Shown here in pieces: positions 53,373 to 61,927 of a stretch of DNA of 64,000 bases. The DNA is from Ruminococcus sp. (lineage in GTDB: Bacteria > Bacillota > Clostridia > Oscillospirales > Ruminococcaceae): positions 1 to 64,000 of the forward strand of contig JAFRXL010000001.1 of NCBI GenBank assembly GCA_017441505.1. Reading direction: 5' to 3'. Below the pieces are notes generated by a model. It was not told where the DNA came from and did not search any database. It saw only the letters and a program-made list of their open reading frames with translations. Within the stretch, counting starts at the first letter, position 1. Every line of letters starts with the position of its first letter. The position numbers were made by a program, and so were the translations under genes.

Positions 53373-54824
53373 GTGGAAAAGTCCAAAAAAGTATTCGGAA
53401 ATGAGCTCCCTTTGAGTGTATATCATAAAGCAGTCCGGAACAAAGAGAAGTTCATGAGAAAATACGGGGATGATTCGGATAAAATATATCATCTCGACAC
53501 TGTTCCCGCACCGGCTATCGGTAATCTTCTTGGCGTAAAAAATATAATAATATCAGATAAGAGCGGTATCTGTTTCAATGAAAAAAGCATAGTTATCGGC
53601 AACATCCGCATGGGATTCGGACATTACCGCATCTCTATGGCAATAGCTTCTGCGGCTCATGCTATGGGGTATGACCCATATTGGTTTGATCTTCATTCTT
53701 TCAAGGAAACTGTCGGCGGAAAGGTCATAGGCGAACAAAACAGATTGTACTCCATGGGATCAAAGCTCTCGCAGAAGAGCAAACTTTTCAACAAGGCTGT
53801 GTGGGAACCGCTGAACAGTGAGGGATTCCGCAAGCTGTCGTATAACTCCGCTGACCAGAAAACTGCCGAGCTTATGACTGCTGTTTTCAAGGAGATACCT
53901 AAAAATATACCCTATATCGCAACTCATGTATGGCCTGCACAGGCTGCTGTACACGCCGGACTTACTAATGTTGTTAATGTTATTCCGGATAACTGGCCAA
54001 TGGCTCTGCATCTTTCAGAGGGAGCAGTGCATACTGTCCAGACTCCTTCTGCTTATCTCGGTTACAGAGCTCTCAGAGGAATGGACAAGAAACGTCCGCT
54101 CAGACCAATGCCGGAAAGTGATATAGCTTATACCGGCCACTATGTCGACCATGAGCTTGTCAGCAATATCGATGAGGACTGCCGCAGAAGAAAGGAACGT
54201 GTTAAAAACAAAGCTCCTAAACGCTGGCTGATGACAGTTGGCGGAGCAGGTGCTCAGAAGAATACTTTCATGACGATCATAAAACGTCTGCTCCCTCAGA
54301 TAAAACGTGGCAGAGCAGTGCTTTTGATAAACGTCGGGGACCATGCGGCTGTCTGGCATGAACTCGTGAAAGAAATACCTCAGATGAAACAGTTCCTAAC
54401 CGAACATTTTGACGATTTCAGTGAGACTGCAAGCTTCTGTGCAAAGGCATATGACGGGAAAATTTCCGGTATACACGCATTTTGTCACAGTGACATTTTT
54501 GCCGCAGTATACTCCACCAACCTTCTGATGAGAATATCCGATGTGCTGATAACCAAGCCGAGTGAGCTTTCATTTTATCCGGTGCCGAAGCTGATGATAA
54601 AGCGTGTAGGCGGACATGAAGCGTGGGGAGCAGTACGTGCTGCGGAGATAGGTGACGGTACTTATGAGTGCACCACACCGGCAGAGACAGCTGCAATGCT
54701 GTCGCTGATACAGCATAACGGGGATATTATCGTTAAGATGTGCGATAATATCATGCGTGCAAGAGATGCAGGAGTTTATGACGGGGCTTATAAAGTTGTT
54801 GAGCTTGCAGTGAAAAATAAATAA
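53373..54824 (+). CDS. Glycosyltransferase-like protein (GT-B type), uncharacterised
   Basis: 483 residues, soluble. The segment IGNIRMGFGHYRISMAIASAAHAMGY resembles the N-terminal glycine/His loop of GT28 (MurG/MGDG synthase) glycosyltransferases, and TVGGAGAQKNTF and VLITKPSELSFYP resemble their C-terminal nucleotide-sugar half. Acceptor and donor are unknown, and the family assignment is tentative. GTG start at 53373 with GGAGGTG upstream; the codons before it cross the promoter. Divergent from TetR. Confidence 0.75.
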   Translation: MEKSKKVFGNELPLSVYHKAVRNKEKFMRKYGDDSDKIYHLDTVPAPAIGNLLGVKNIIISDKSGICFNEKSIVIGNIRMGFGHYRISMAIASAAHAMGYDPYWFDLHSFKETVGGKVIGEQNRLYSMGSKLSQKSKLFNKAVWEPLNSEGFRKLSYNSADQKTAELMTAVFKEIPKNIPYIATHVWPAQAAVHAGLTNVVNVIPDNWPMALHLSEGAVHTVQTPSAYLGYRALRGMDKKRPLRPMPESDIAYTGHYVDHELVSNIDEDCRRRKERVKNKAPKRWLMTVGGAGAQKNTFMTIIKRLLPQIKRGRAVLLINVGDHAAVWHELVKEIPQMKQFLTEHFDDFSETASFCAKAYDGKISGIHAFCHSDIFAAVYSTNLLMRISDVLITKPSELSFYPVPKLMIKRVGGHEAWGAVRAAEIGDGTYECTTPAETAAMLSLIQHNGDIIVKMCDNIMRARDAGVYDGAYKVVELAVKNK

Positions 54825-54830
54825 CTTAAA

Positions 54831-54870
54831 ACTCTGCTGAAATTGCTATTAAGTATCAGCAGAGTTTTTT
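54831..54870 (+). terminator. Terminator after the glycosyltransferase-like gene
   Basis: A 10-bp stem actctgctga with tcagcagagt, 15-nt loop, then T5. Confidence 0.88.
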
Positions 54871-54940
54871 ATTTTAAAAACTGTCACACCTAAGAGCAGA
54901 ATTACGATTGAAGTAAACAGAAGCGAAAGGAGGTTGGATA

Positions 54941-55507
54941 ATGACTTGGAGCGAATTGAGCTCGCTTATGAAAAAATCACCTGAGATAGGACAAAAAGCT
55001 GTTTACGATGAATACTATAACTATGTTTTTACTATAGTTTTCAATAGATTGAGAAGCTGTGCATCAAATGAGGATATGGAAGAATGTGTCAGTGACATAT
55101 TTGCTGACCTGTTTATTGAATTCGATTCCGACTTTGAGTATGTCGGTGACCTCAAAGCATACATCAATACTGTTGCCAAAAACAAGACTACAGATATGTA
55201 CAGGCATATCAATGCTAAAAAGAATAGTCGCATCGTATCATCGGATATAGAACTTGAAAAACTTCCTTCGGATATGGATATTACTGATAAAATAGAGAAT
55301 AAAGAGTTTCAGCGTATGGTTTATGATATTATACAGAAATTGGGCGAGCCTGATTCTTCAATAATTATCCTTAAATACTATTATGGAAGAACTTCATCGG
55401 AAATAGGAAAAAAACTTTCGATCTCACCTGCTTCGGTAAGGAAACGTGCTGAAAGAGCACTGAAACGTCTGAAAAAGTTGTTGTCAGACAGCAATATAAA
55501 ACTTTAG
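54941..55507 (+). CDS. ECF-type RNA polymerase sigma factor
   Basis: 188 residues: region 2 (about 20-90; YDEYYNYVFTIVFNRL, then AYINTVAKNKTTDMYR) and region 4 (about 125-180; LKYYYGRTSSEIGKKLSISPASVRKRAERALKRLKK). It redirects polymerase to a small regulon, commonly including its own operon. RBS AAAGGAGG. The next gene, 13 bp on, is a membrane protein that may be its anti-sigma factor. The intergenic leader shows no clear sigma-A box, which would fit autoregulation. Confidence 0.92.
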   Translation: MTWSELSSLMKKSPEIGQKAVYDEYYNYVFTIVFNRLRSCASNEDMEECVSDIFADLFIEFDSDFEYVGDLKAYINTVAKNKTTDMYRHINAKKNSRIVSSDIELEKLPSDMDITDKIENKEFQRMVYDIIQKLGEPDSSIIILKYYYGRTSSEIGKKLSISPASVRKRAERALKRLKKLLSDSNIKL

Positions 55508-55520
55508 GAGGTATTTTTTC

Positions 55521-56729
55521 ATGAGCGAAAATATGAAAAGAGAACTAAAGATACTTGAAAATGCAGAAGATGATATATTGTCGGATATGTCATCAAAATA
55601 TTCTCCGCTTGGTGACAAAGAGGCAAGCAGAATATTTTCAATGGCTCGAAGTAAGTATAAAGTCCGAAAAAGCGGAAGTGATCTGATTTCTGAGTATGAT
55701 ATAACGGAAGTTGATATTTATACAAAAAATAGCCGATATAAGTCCGTAAGAAATGCAGCAGCTGTTCTTATTCTTATAGCAGGACTTACCGGTAGTATGA
55801 CATTTATCAGAGCAATGAAAAAGTCGTCGCCTGATTTTAAAGATACTGATATTGCCGAAAATTCATCCGCTCAAATCGTTACTGCTAATGAAAAAACGCC
55901 GGAAATATCTCAGCCGGCAGCAACTACGACCATTTCAAAAAGAACGCTTGAAAAAGCAGTCGTTCCGGAATCAGCGACAAAAGAAGATATTTTCTACATG
56001 ATGCTGAATACTATCTTCTATTTTGACAAAGTTTCGGGAACAGTTATGTTCAATACTGATGATCCAAACGCAGTAAATGTGGACGATTTCCAGTGTTCAC
56101 TTTCAGATAAGCTGTCTTACTCCGATTTTACTCAGTGCTATATTACAGATAAAAATAATATAGGCTTTGACTCTTTATCAGCTCCGTTTTTTGAGAATAT
56201 CCGCTGCTGCAATGGCAATGACGAAATAGAGGTTTCTCCACAAAGTAAGGAATACCGATATAAAGAGGGGTGGGCAATAACTATCGATGACGTTATAAAA
56301 ATTCCTGACGAAAGCCGGATCTCAACTGCTGATGACGGGATGAATAGATACAATATGCTTACAAATCCTACTAATGTTCTTAGTGCAAGTATGTGCATAC
56401 AGCCGCAGGAGATAACTTTTGGTTTCCTTAGCGATTTTGATTTATGGAATATAGAAGAAATAACTACTTTTAACGACAGAACCTGCTACGTAATAAACGG
56501 CAGAGCAAGTGCGGAATATGGTGCAAGTCTTAATGTTGCGGATTTTAAATTATTGGTCGACGCTCAGACAGGTGTGATCTTACAATACGAAGGTTACGCT
56601 TCTAATGGTAATATCAGTAATTTTATGTATACTAAAGACCTGCAATTTGAAGATAAGGCGAAAAAGGTCAGAGTATTTGATAAAAATGATTTTCCGGACT
56701 ATGCTGAAAAAGATGAACTTGAATATTGA
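55521..56729 (+). CDS. Membrane protein paired with the ECF sigma factor, possible anti-sigma factor
   Basis: 402 residues: a cytoplasmic part of about 72 residues (DILSDMSSKYSPLGDKEASRIF), one membrane segment (about 76-96), a Ser/Thr linker and a large outer domain (about 140-400). The end of this domain (RTCYVINGRASAEYGASLNVADFKLLVD) resembles RseB/LolA-type beta sheets. The topology fits an anti-sigma factor that senses an envelope signal, but no zinc anti-sigma motif is present. Base composition is more AT-rich than its neighbours. Confidence 0.78.
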   Translation: MSENMKRELKILENAEDDILSDMSSKYSPLGDKEASRIFSMARSKYKVRKSGSDLISEYDITEVDIYTKNSRYKSVRNAAAVLILIAGLTGSMTFIRAMKKSSPDFKDTDIAENSSAQIVTANEKTPEISQPAATTTISKRTLEKAVVPESATKEDIFYMMLNTIFYFDKVSGTVMFNTDDPNAVNVDDFQCSLSDKLSYSDFTQCYITDKNNIGFDSLSAPFFENIRCCNGNDEIEVSPQSKEYRYKEGWAITIDDVIKIPDESRISTADDGMNRYNMLTNPTNVLSASMCIQPQEITFGFLSDFDLWNIEEITTFNDRTCYVINGRASAEYGASLNVADFKLLVDAQTGVILQYEGYASNGNISNFMYTKDLQFEDKAKKVRVFDKNDFPDYAEKDELEY

Positions 56730-56767
56730 TATGGAGTCAGCGTGATTTTCGGTATAATGGCATTGTC

Positions 56768-56796
56768 TTGACTTAATTTCTTATATAGTTTATAAT
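56768..56796 (+). promoter_or_regulatory. Promoter of the deformylase/permease operon
   Basis: TTGACT (56768-56773), 17-bp spacer, TATAAT (56791-56796). Directly followed by a terminator hairpin, so the start site falls inside the left arm. Confidence 0.75.
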
Positions 56797-56826
56797 AATA
56801 TCGGGCTTATTTAAAAGTCCGATATT
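56797..56826 (+). terminator. Terminator of the sigma-factor operon
   Basis: A 12-bp stem aatatcgggctt with aagtccgatatt (one G-T pair), 6-nt loop, then a T-rich tail. Confidence 0.8.
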
Positions 56827-56845
56827 TTGTTTTATGGAGAGAAAA

Positions 56846-57259
56846 ATGGTAAGAGAAATAATCAAAGATACAGAATTCCTGAAGAAAAAATCAGAACCTG
56901 CTTCAAGAGAGGATATGCAGCTCATAAAAGACATCGCCGATACCCTCGAAGCTAACCGTGAACGCTGTGTAGGACTTGCAGCAAATATGATAGGTGAGAG
57001 CAAAACAGTCCTTGCGGCTATGATAGGCGGAAAAGTGCTTGTAATGGTGAATCCGGTGATAACAGAGCATTCCTCAAAGTACTATGAGACTGAGGAGGGC
57101 TGCCTTTCACTTACCGGAGTGCGTCCCACAAAGAGATACAAGATAATCACTGTTGAATACCGTGACAGGAGCTTTAAGAAGAAAAAGGCTATATTCAGAG
57201 ACTTTGAAGCTCAGATAATCCAGCATGAGATAGACCATTTTGAAGGGATACTTATCTGA
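56846..57259 (+). CDS. def: Peptide deformylase, divergent
   Basis: 137 residues. Motif II EGCLSLTGVRP (metal Cys) and motif III QHEIDHFEGIL (two metal His and catalytic Glu) are intact. Motif I reads GLAANMIG instead of GxGLAAxQ, so the conserved Gln is absent. Deformylases remove formyl from new N-terminal Met; this short form may have altered activity or be a second paralogue. ATG at 56846 with GGAGAG upstream; the ATG at 56834 overlaps that RBS. Confidence 0.85.
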   Translation: MVREIIKDTEFLKKKSEPASREDMQLIKDIADTLEANRERCVGLAANMIGESKTVLAAMIGGKVLVMVNPVITEHSSKYYETEEGCLSLTGVRPTKRYKIITVEYRDRSFKKKKAIFRDFEAQIIQHEIDHFEGILI

Positions 57260-58383
57260 TGAAGAATACAATAAACCGTATAGGCGGATTCATAAAAGCT
57301 CAGCCGGTGCTTGCAATATCGTTTGCAGCAGCAGTTATTACAATGTTTATCATACCTCCGGACAGCTCATACCCGGGATACATAAACCGTGCGGTCCTTA
57401 TAGAGCTGTTTGCACTTATGATAGCTGTTGCCGGATTCAGAAGCATAGGAGTTTTTGACAAAGCTACCGGATATATCCTGAAAAAGACCGGAACTGTGCG
57501 TAAGCTCGGCATGGTCATGGTGCTGATATGCTTTTTCAGCTCCATGCTCGTGACTAATGATGTTGCACTGCTGACTTTTGTTCCGCTGACATTACTGATA
57601 TACCGCAGCATACCTGATGAAAAGAGCAGGATACTCACTATAGTACTTGAAACTGTAGCGGCGAATATGGGAAGTATGCTTACTCCTGTGGGAAATCCGC
57701 AGAATCTTTATCTGTATGATGAATTCGGACTTTCTGCAATGACCTTTGTCAAGACTATGCTTCCTGCCGGAGCTGTCGGACTTATCTGTATAATGCTTAT
57801 GACATTTCTGCTTCCGGCGACGGAGTGTGAAGCTCCGGAGAAGAGTGCAGATAGCGTATCATCGGCAAAGGCTGCGGCTTACGGAGTAATGTTTGTGCTT
57901 TGCCTGCTGACCGTATTCCGCATTCTTCCGGACTATATATGTCTTTTAGCAGCAGTGCTAACGGCAGTAATATTTGACCGCAAATTGCTGCTTAAAGCAG
58001 ACTACGCTCTGCTTGCGACATTTATTTGCTTTTTTGTATTCGTCGGAAACATTGCACGTATAGATTCGGTCAACGACTTCTTTTCACACGCTGTTGACGG
58101 ACGTGAACTTCTTATAGGAGTCGGACTTTCACAGGTCATAAGCAATGTTCCGGCAGCAGTTATGCTCGCAGGCTTTACTGATAATGGTACGAAGCTTCTT
58201 CTTGGAGTTGATATTGGCGGACTTGGTACACTCATAGCTTCACTTGCAAGTCTTATATCCTTCCAGTTCTACCGCAAAGCAGAAAAAGCTCAGACAGGAA
58301 GATATATTTTAGTATTCACAGCAGTGAACCTCGTCATACTTGCAGTACTCATAGTACTTGAACTGATGCTCGGAAATATCTGA
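57259..58383 (+). CDS. ArsB/NhaD/SLC13-type anion permease
   Basis: 374 residues with about 10 membrane segments. The paired hairpin motifs LVTNDVALLTFVPL and MLTPVGNPQNLYLYDE fit the ion transporter superfamily (ArsB, NhaD, citrate/dicarboxylate permeases). Substrate unknown. Start overlaps the deformylase stop by 1 bp (TGATG), so the two are coupled, an odd pairing of functions. Confidence 0.85.
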   Translation: MKNTINRIGGFIKAQPVLAISFAAAVITMFIIPPDSSYPGYINRAVLIELFALMIAVAGFRSIGVFDKATGYILKKTGTVRKLGMVMVLICFFSSMLVTNDVALLTFVPLTLLIYRSIPDEKSRILTIVLETVAANMGSMLTPVGNPQNLYLYDEFGLSAMTFVKTMLPAGAVGLICIMLMTFLLPATECEAPEKSADSVSSAKAAAYGVMFVLCLLTVFRILPDYICLLAAVLTAVIFDRKLLLKADYALLATFICFFVFVGNIARIDSVNDFFSHAVDGRELLIGVGLSQVISNVPAAVMLAGFTDNGTKLLLGVDIGGLGTLIASLASLISFQFYRKAEKAQTGRYILVFTAVNLVILAVLIVLELMLGNI

Positions 58384-58402
58384 AAGATAAGGAGATAAAA
58401 TA

Positions 58403-59029
58403 ATGAAAAATAATAAACAGATAGCAGCGGCAGCAGCATTTCTGCTCGTAATTATAATGATCGTAATAAATGCAGCAATTAAATCCGGCTCAGACAAAGA
58501 CGAGAGCTCCTCGTCTGTAACGACAACTGAAGCCGGCTATGCAGAAGTTACCGATGCAGAGACAGAGTACGATGAAATAACCGAGGAAAAGCAGATAAAG
58601 ACTACTTCCGCAGCAAAGTCGGGTAAGAAGAAAAAGACTGCCGCTACCACAGTGAAGAAGACAAAAGCTTCAAAGACCAAAAAAGCCAAGACTACTACAG
58701 TTACTACAACAGTTACACCTACAGAAGCACCGTGGAATGAGGGATATGTTGAGTATCACTTCCGTACACAGAAACAGCTCAATCAGCACTTTGAAAAGCA
58801 TGGCGGAGAATTCAAAGATGACTTTGGCTATAAGACAGCTGAGGAGTATGAAAAGGGTGCAAGTGACGTAATAAATGACCCGTCTGCACTTTATAAAACA
58901 GAATCCGAGGACGGCGACGGAGTGTATTACTTAGAGGCGACTAACGAGTTTGTAATACTCTCAACAGACGGCTATATCCGCACATATTTCCGTCCGAATG
59001 GAGGAAAAAAATATTTTGACCGACAATAA
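58403..59029 (+). CDS. Anchored secreted protein with C-terminal toxin/RNase-like domain
   Basis: 208 residues: N-terminal membrane anchor or signal (about 7-23), a Thr/Lys-rich linker (about 33-108), and a C-terminal domain (about 112-208). That domain has YHFRTQKQLNQHFEKHG, then YYLEATNEFVILSTDG and YIRTYFRP. The His, Glu/Thr and Arg arrangement resembles small BECR-fold nucleases seen in polymorphic toxins, but that is a low-confidence inference. The domain occurs, from memory, on several secreted proteins of gut Firmicutes. RBS AAGGAG. Confidence 0.72.
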   Translation: MKNNKQIAAAAAFLLVIIMIVINAAIKSGSDKDESSSSVTTTEAGYAEVTDAETEYDEITEEKQIKTTSAAKSGKKKKTAATTVKKTKASKTKKAKTTTVTTTVTPTEAPWNEGYVEYHFRTQKQLNQHFEKHGGEFKDDFGYKTAEEYEKGASDVINDPSALYKTESEDGDGVYYLEATNEFVILSTDGYIRTYFRPNGGKKYFDRQ

Positions 59030-59043
59030 TGGGAGGTATATTT

Positions 59044-59718
59044 ATGGATCGCACTAAATTAACAGCAGCATTACTCGCAGCATCTATTTTGGCATCAGGC
59101 TGTTCATCGAAGTCCGAGAGCAGCTCTGAAACAGAATCAGTCAAACCACTCACTATCAGTGACCTGAAAGACCTCAATGACGGAGGATCACCGGAAATAG
59201 AGTATGATCCCGTTTCGGGCGGAGTAAGGCTTATAGAAGGAAAGGTCAGCACAGTAAAGGTAGGGGACGAAGATGACGCAGCCGAGGCCTTAGAGGAACT
59301 TGCTGAAATAATCGGCATATCTGCTCCGGAAAATGAATTAAGATTCAGAATCAGGAATTCCGGCAAGGATGAGTTCACCTATTGCTTTGACCAGTATTAC
59401 AAGGACGTTCATACATTTGGAACGGTCGCAATTAGTGTTGATAAAGACGGTAATGTGACCCGTCTGCTTAACAGGTATGTGCCGGACATAGACATAGATG
59501 TTACGCCGAATATTACCGGTGAACAGGCAGTCGATATTGCTAAAAGCAAATATGAAGCCGGAATAGACGGTGAACCGGAGTTAACAATAATACGTGTCGG
59601 AAAAAACTTTTCGTTAGAATGGGATATTCATCTGACTGATATATTTTATCCTGATGAGGTCTATATAAATGCTAAAAACGGAAACATCGACAGTGAGACC
59701 GGTCCTATACCGGACTGA
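59044..59718 (+). CDS. Lipoprotein with FTP and PepSY propeptide-type domains
   Basis: 224 residues: signal peptide with lipobox LASGC, Ser/Glu linker, then a segment FDQYYKDVHTFGTVAISVDKDGNV (FTP-like) and ITGEQAVDIAKSKY with a final sheet (PepSY-like). In thermolysin-family proteases this pair is the inhibitory propeptide; here no protease follows, so it may be a free-standing protease inhibitor or chaperone (inference). ATG at 59044 with GGGAGG upstream, preferred to the ATG at 59029. Confidence 0.8.
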   Translation: MDRTKLTAALLAASILASGCSSKSESSSETESVKPLTISDLKDLNDGGSPEIEYDPVSGGVRLIEGKVSTVKVGDEDDAAEALEELAEIIGISAPENELRFRIRNSGKDEFTYCFDQYYKDVHTFGTVAISVDKDGNVTRLLNRYVPDIDIDVTPNITGEQAVDIAKSKYEAGIDGEPELTIIRVGKNFSLEWDIHLTDIFYPDEVYINAKNGNIDSETGPIPD

Positions 59719-59727
59719 GGAGAAAAT

Positions 59728-61551
59728 ATGAATCCAAGATTACCATATCTGCGTAATAAGACTTCACGGCTGACCCAGTCGCCGGGAGTCTATATAATGC
59801 GTAACAGCGAGAACGATATAATATATATCGGAAAAGCAAAGAATCTGCATAACCGTGTGAGCAGTTATTTCCGTGAGAATCCCGATCATCTTCCGAAAGT
59901 TGCGGCAATGGTCTCTAATGTTTACGACTACGATTTCATTGTCACCGACAGTGAGTACGAGGCACTTGTGCTTGAATGCAGTCTCATAAAGCAGCACAAA
60001 CCGAAGTACAATATACTGCTGAAGGACGATAAGGGTTACCACTATATCCGAATATCCGATGGGGAGTATCCGAGGATAACTACTGAGAAGAACACAAAGC
60101 AGTCCGGAAAGTACCTCGGACCATATACAAGCGGCTCGGTGACTAAGGAGGCTGTGAATGAGGTGAACCGTGTGTTCATGCTCCCGACTTGCCATAAGAA
60201 GTTCCCGCAGGATTTCGGCAAGGGCAGACCTTGCCTGAATTACCATATCAAGACTTGCATGGGACTTTGCCGTGGAAAGATAAGCAGTAAGGTCTACAAG
60301 GACACCATTGAGCAGGCTATAGACTTCATAAAAAGCGGAAGTGCACAGTCGGTCGAGCGTATGGAAGCAGAAATGAATGCAGCTGCTGAGGAACTCGATT
60401 TTGAGAAAGCAGCTCTTCTGCGTGACCGTATAGCCGCAGTAAAAAAGGCAGCCGAGAAGCAGAAGATAATCAACAGCGGAGTCGATTCTGCGGATGTTAT
60501 AGGCATAGCCGAGTATTATGCCGGTATATACATTTCGGTGCTTATGTACCGTGAGGACAGACTGTACGACAAGGCGGTTTTCGGCTTCGACAAAGCTGAA
60601 TCCGGAGAAGATATACTCGGAAGCTTCATGATGCAGTTTTACTATGGCAGGAACGATATTCCTAAAACTGTCATAATAGACCACGAGCCTGAGGACATAG
60701 GACTGCTTAATGAGCTTATGGAGAAACAGTCCGGACATAAGGTCACACTTCATGTACCTCAGCGTGGAAGACAGCTTGAACTGCTAAGACTTGCAAAGAA
60801 TAACAGTGCAGAGTATGCTGCACTTAAAAATGACCGCACCGGAAAAGAGGTCATAGCACTGGAACAGCTTGCCAAAAGTCTCGGACTTGCAAAGCCTCCG
60901 AAGTATATCGAAGCGTATGATATATCGAATCTCTCATCTGAATCAATGGTAGCGGGAATGGTCGTGTTTGAGGACGGCAGACCGCTTAAAAGAGCCTATA
61001 AACGTTTTACTATCAAGGAACAGGAGCAGCAGAACGATTACGGCTCTATGCAGGAGGTCATTCGCAGAAGACTAATGCATATCATCACCGGAGAGGGCGA
61101 TGAGTATTTCACAAGAACTCCGGACCTGATACTCCTTGACGGCGGCAAGGGACACGTTCATGCGATACAGCCCGTACTGCGTGAGCTCGGACTTGATATA
61201 CCGCTTTTTGGTATGGTCAAGGACGATAAGCACCGTACCCGTGCTATTGCGGCAGGCGGAAAAGAGATACAGATAAACAGTCTTAGGGCTGTATTTGATC
61301 TTGTTACAAGGATACAGGATGAAGTACACCGTTACTCGGTCAGCTTTATGCATTCGAGACACAAGAAAAAGACCTACAGCTCCGAGCTTCTTACAGTTAA
61401 GGGCATCGGAGAGAAAAAGGCTGAGAAGATACTTATTAAATATAAGACAAAAGAGAATCTCAAACAGGCATCTCCGGAGGAGCTTGCTGTTACTGCCGGA
61501 GTTAATAATGAAATTGCTATGGAGCTCTGGAAGGTCATACAGGAAATGTGA
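59728..61551 (+). CDS. uvrC: Excinuclease ABC subunit C
   Basis: 607 residues: GIY-YIG nuclease (SPGVYIMRNSENDIIYIGKAKN, about 17-95), UVR motif (about 205-240), RNase H-like 5' nuclease domain and helix-hairpin-helix tail (about 545-605, LLTVKGIGEKKAEKILIKY). It makes both incisions in nucleotide excision repair. RBS GAGGAG, 9 bp after the lipoprotein gene. Confidence 0.97.
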   Translation: MNPRLPYLRNKTSRLTQSPGVYIMRNSENDIIYIGKAKNLHNRVSSYFRENPDHLPKVAAMVSNVYDYDFIVTDSEYEALVLECSLIKQHKPKYNILLKDDKGYHYIRISDGEYPRITTEKNTKQSGKYLGPYTSGSVTKEAVNEVNRVFMLPTCHKKFPQDFGKGRPCLNYHIKTCMGLCRGKISSKVYKDTIEQAIDFIKSGSAQSVERMEAEMNAAAEELDFEKAALLRDRIAAVKKAAEKQKIINSGVDSADVIGIAEYYAGIYISVLMYREDRLYDKAVFGFDKAESGEDILGSFMMQFYYGRNDIPKTVIIDHEPEDIGLLNELMEKQSGHKVTLHVPQRGRQLELLRLAKNNSAEYAALKNDRTGKEVIALEQLAKSLGLAKPPKYIEAYDISNLSSESMVAGMVVFEDGRPLKRAYKRFTIKEQEQQNDYGSMQEVIRRRLMHIITGEGDEYFTRTPDLILLDGGKGHVHAIQPVLRELGLDIPLFGMVKDDKHRTRAIAAGGKEIQINSLRAVFDLVTRIQDEVHRYSVSFMHSRHKKKTYSSELLTVKGIGEKKAEKILIKYKTKENLKQASPEELAVTAGVNNEIAMELWKVIQEM

Positions 61552-61560
61552 TATATAAAA

Positions 61561-61680
61561 CAGTCAGTTGTTAGGCTGCTCTCCTTAGCGGAAAAATGGT
61601 TACCGAGCCTGAAATTACAGTCTCGTAAATATAACCTGTGATCCGCCAGAGGGGCTTCACCTCTGCTGACCGTTTTTTTG
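61561..61680 (+). ncRNA. Candidate structured RNA ending in a terminator
   Basis: Paired segments seen: AGGCT 61573-61577 with AGCCT 61606-61610; GCGGA 61588-61592 with TCCGC 61642-61646, crossing the first stem as a pseudoknot; TTACAG 61615-61620 with CTGTGA 61636-61641; GTCAG 61563-61567 with CTGAC 61666-61670; terminator stem CAGAGG 61647-61652 with CCTCTG 61660-61665; then T7. It matches no riboswitch class I know. It may be a small RNA or the uvrC 3' end. Confidence 0.4.
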
Positions 61681-61714
61681 TGAAAAATTGAGGCATAATT
61701 GCACAAAATTTGAC

Positions 61715-61743
61715 TTGACAAATTGGCTATATTGTGGTATGAT
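61715..61743 (+). promoter_or_regulatory. Promoter of the surface protein operon
   Basis: TTGACA (61715-61720), 17-bp spacer, TATGAT (61738-61743). About 140 bp of leader follow before the leader ORF; nothing else is seen in 61745-61870. Confidence 0.8.
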
Positions 61744-61882
61744 TCATGTGCAGTCCAAATCAAATGTTTTACACAATGTAGATTTTTGTTGCGGTATTTA
61801 TTTTTTTGACCACTAATTGTACTGCTCGTTATATAATTGGCTGCTTATACGAATATTCATCTACAGACAGAAGGAGAAAAAC

Positions 61883-61927
61883 ATGATATTATCTTTTTCT
61901 TCCTGCACTGAAAGGGGGACAAAGTAA
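61883..61927 (+). CDS. Candidate 14-residue leader ORF
   Basis: GAAGGAG lies 6 bp before an ATG opening MILSFSSCTERGTK. Its TAA shares the A of the next ATG (TAATG), so it could couple translation to the surface protein gene, which also has its own GAAAGGGGG RBS. Confidence 0.35.
   Translation: MILSFSSCTERGTK

Noticed and set aside
59764..60753. Long 329-codon minus-strand frame opposite uvrC
   Set aside because: Antisense shadow of a clear gene, no RBS, no family resemblance.
61552..61680. Known riboswitch (cyclic di-GMP, TPP, SAM, cobalamin, ZTP and others)
   Set aside because: Conserved core sequences of these classes are absent, so I kept only an unclassified RNA candidate.
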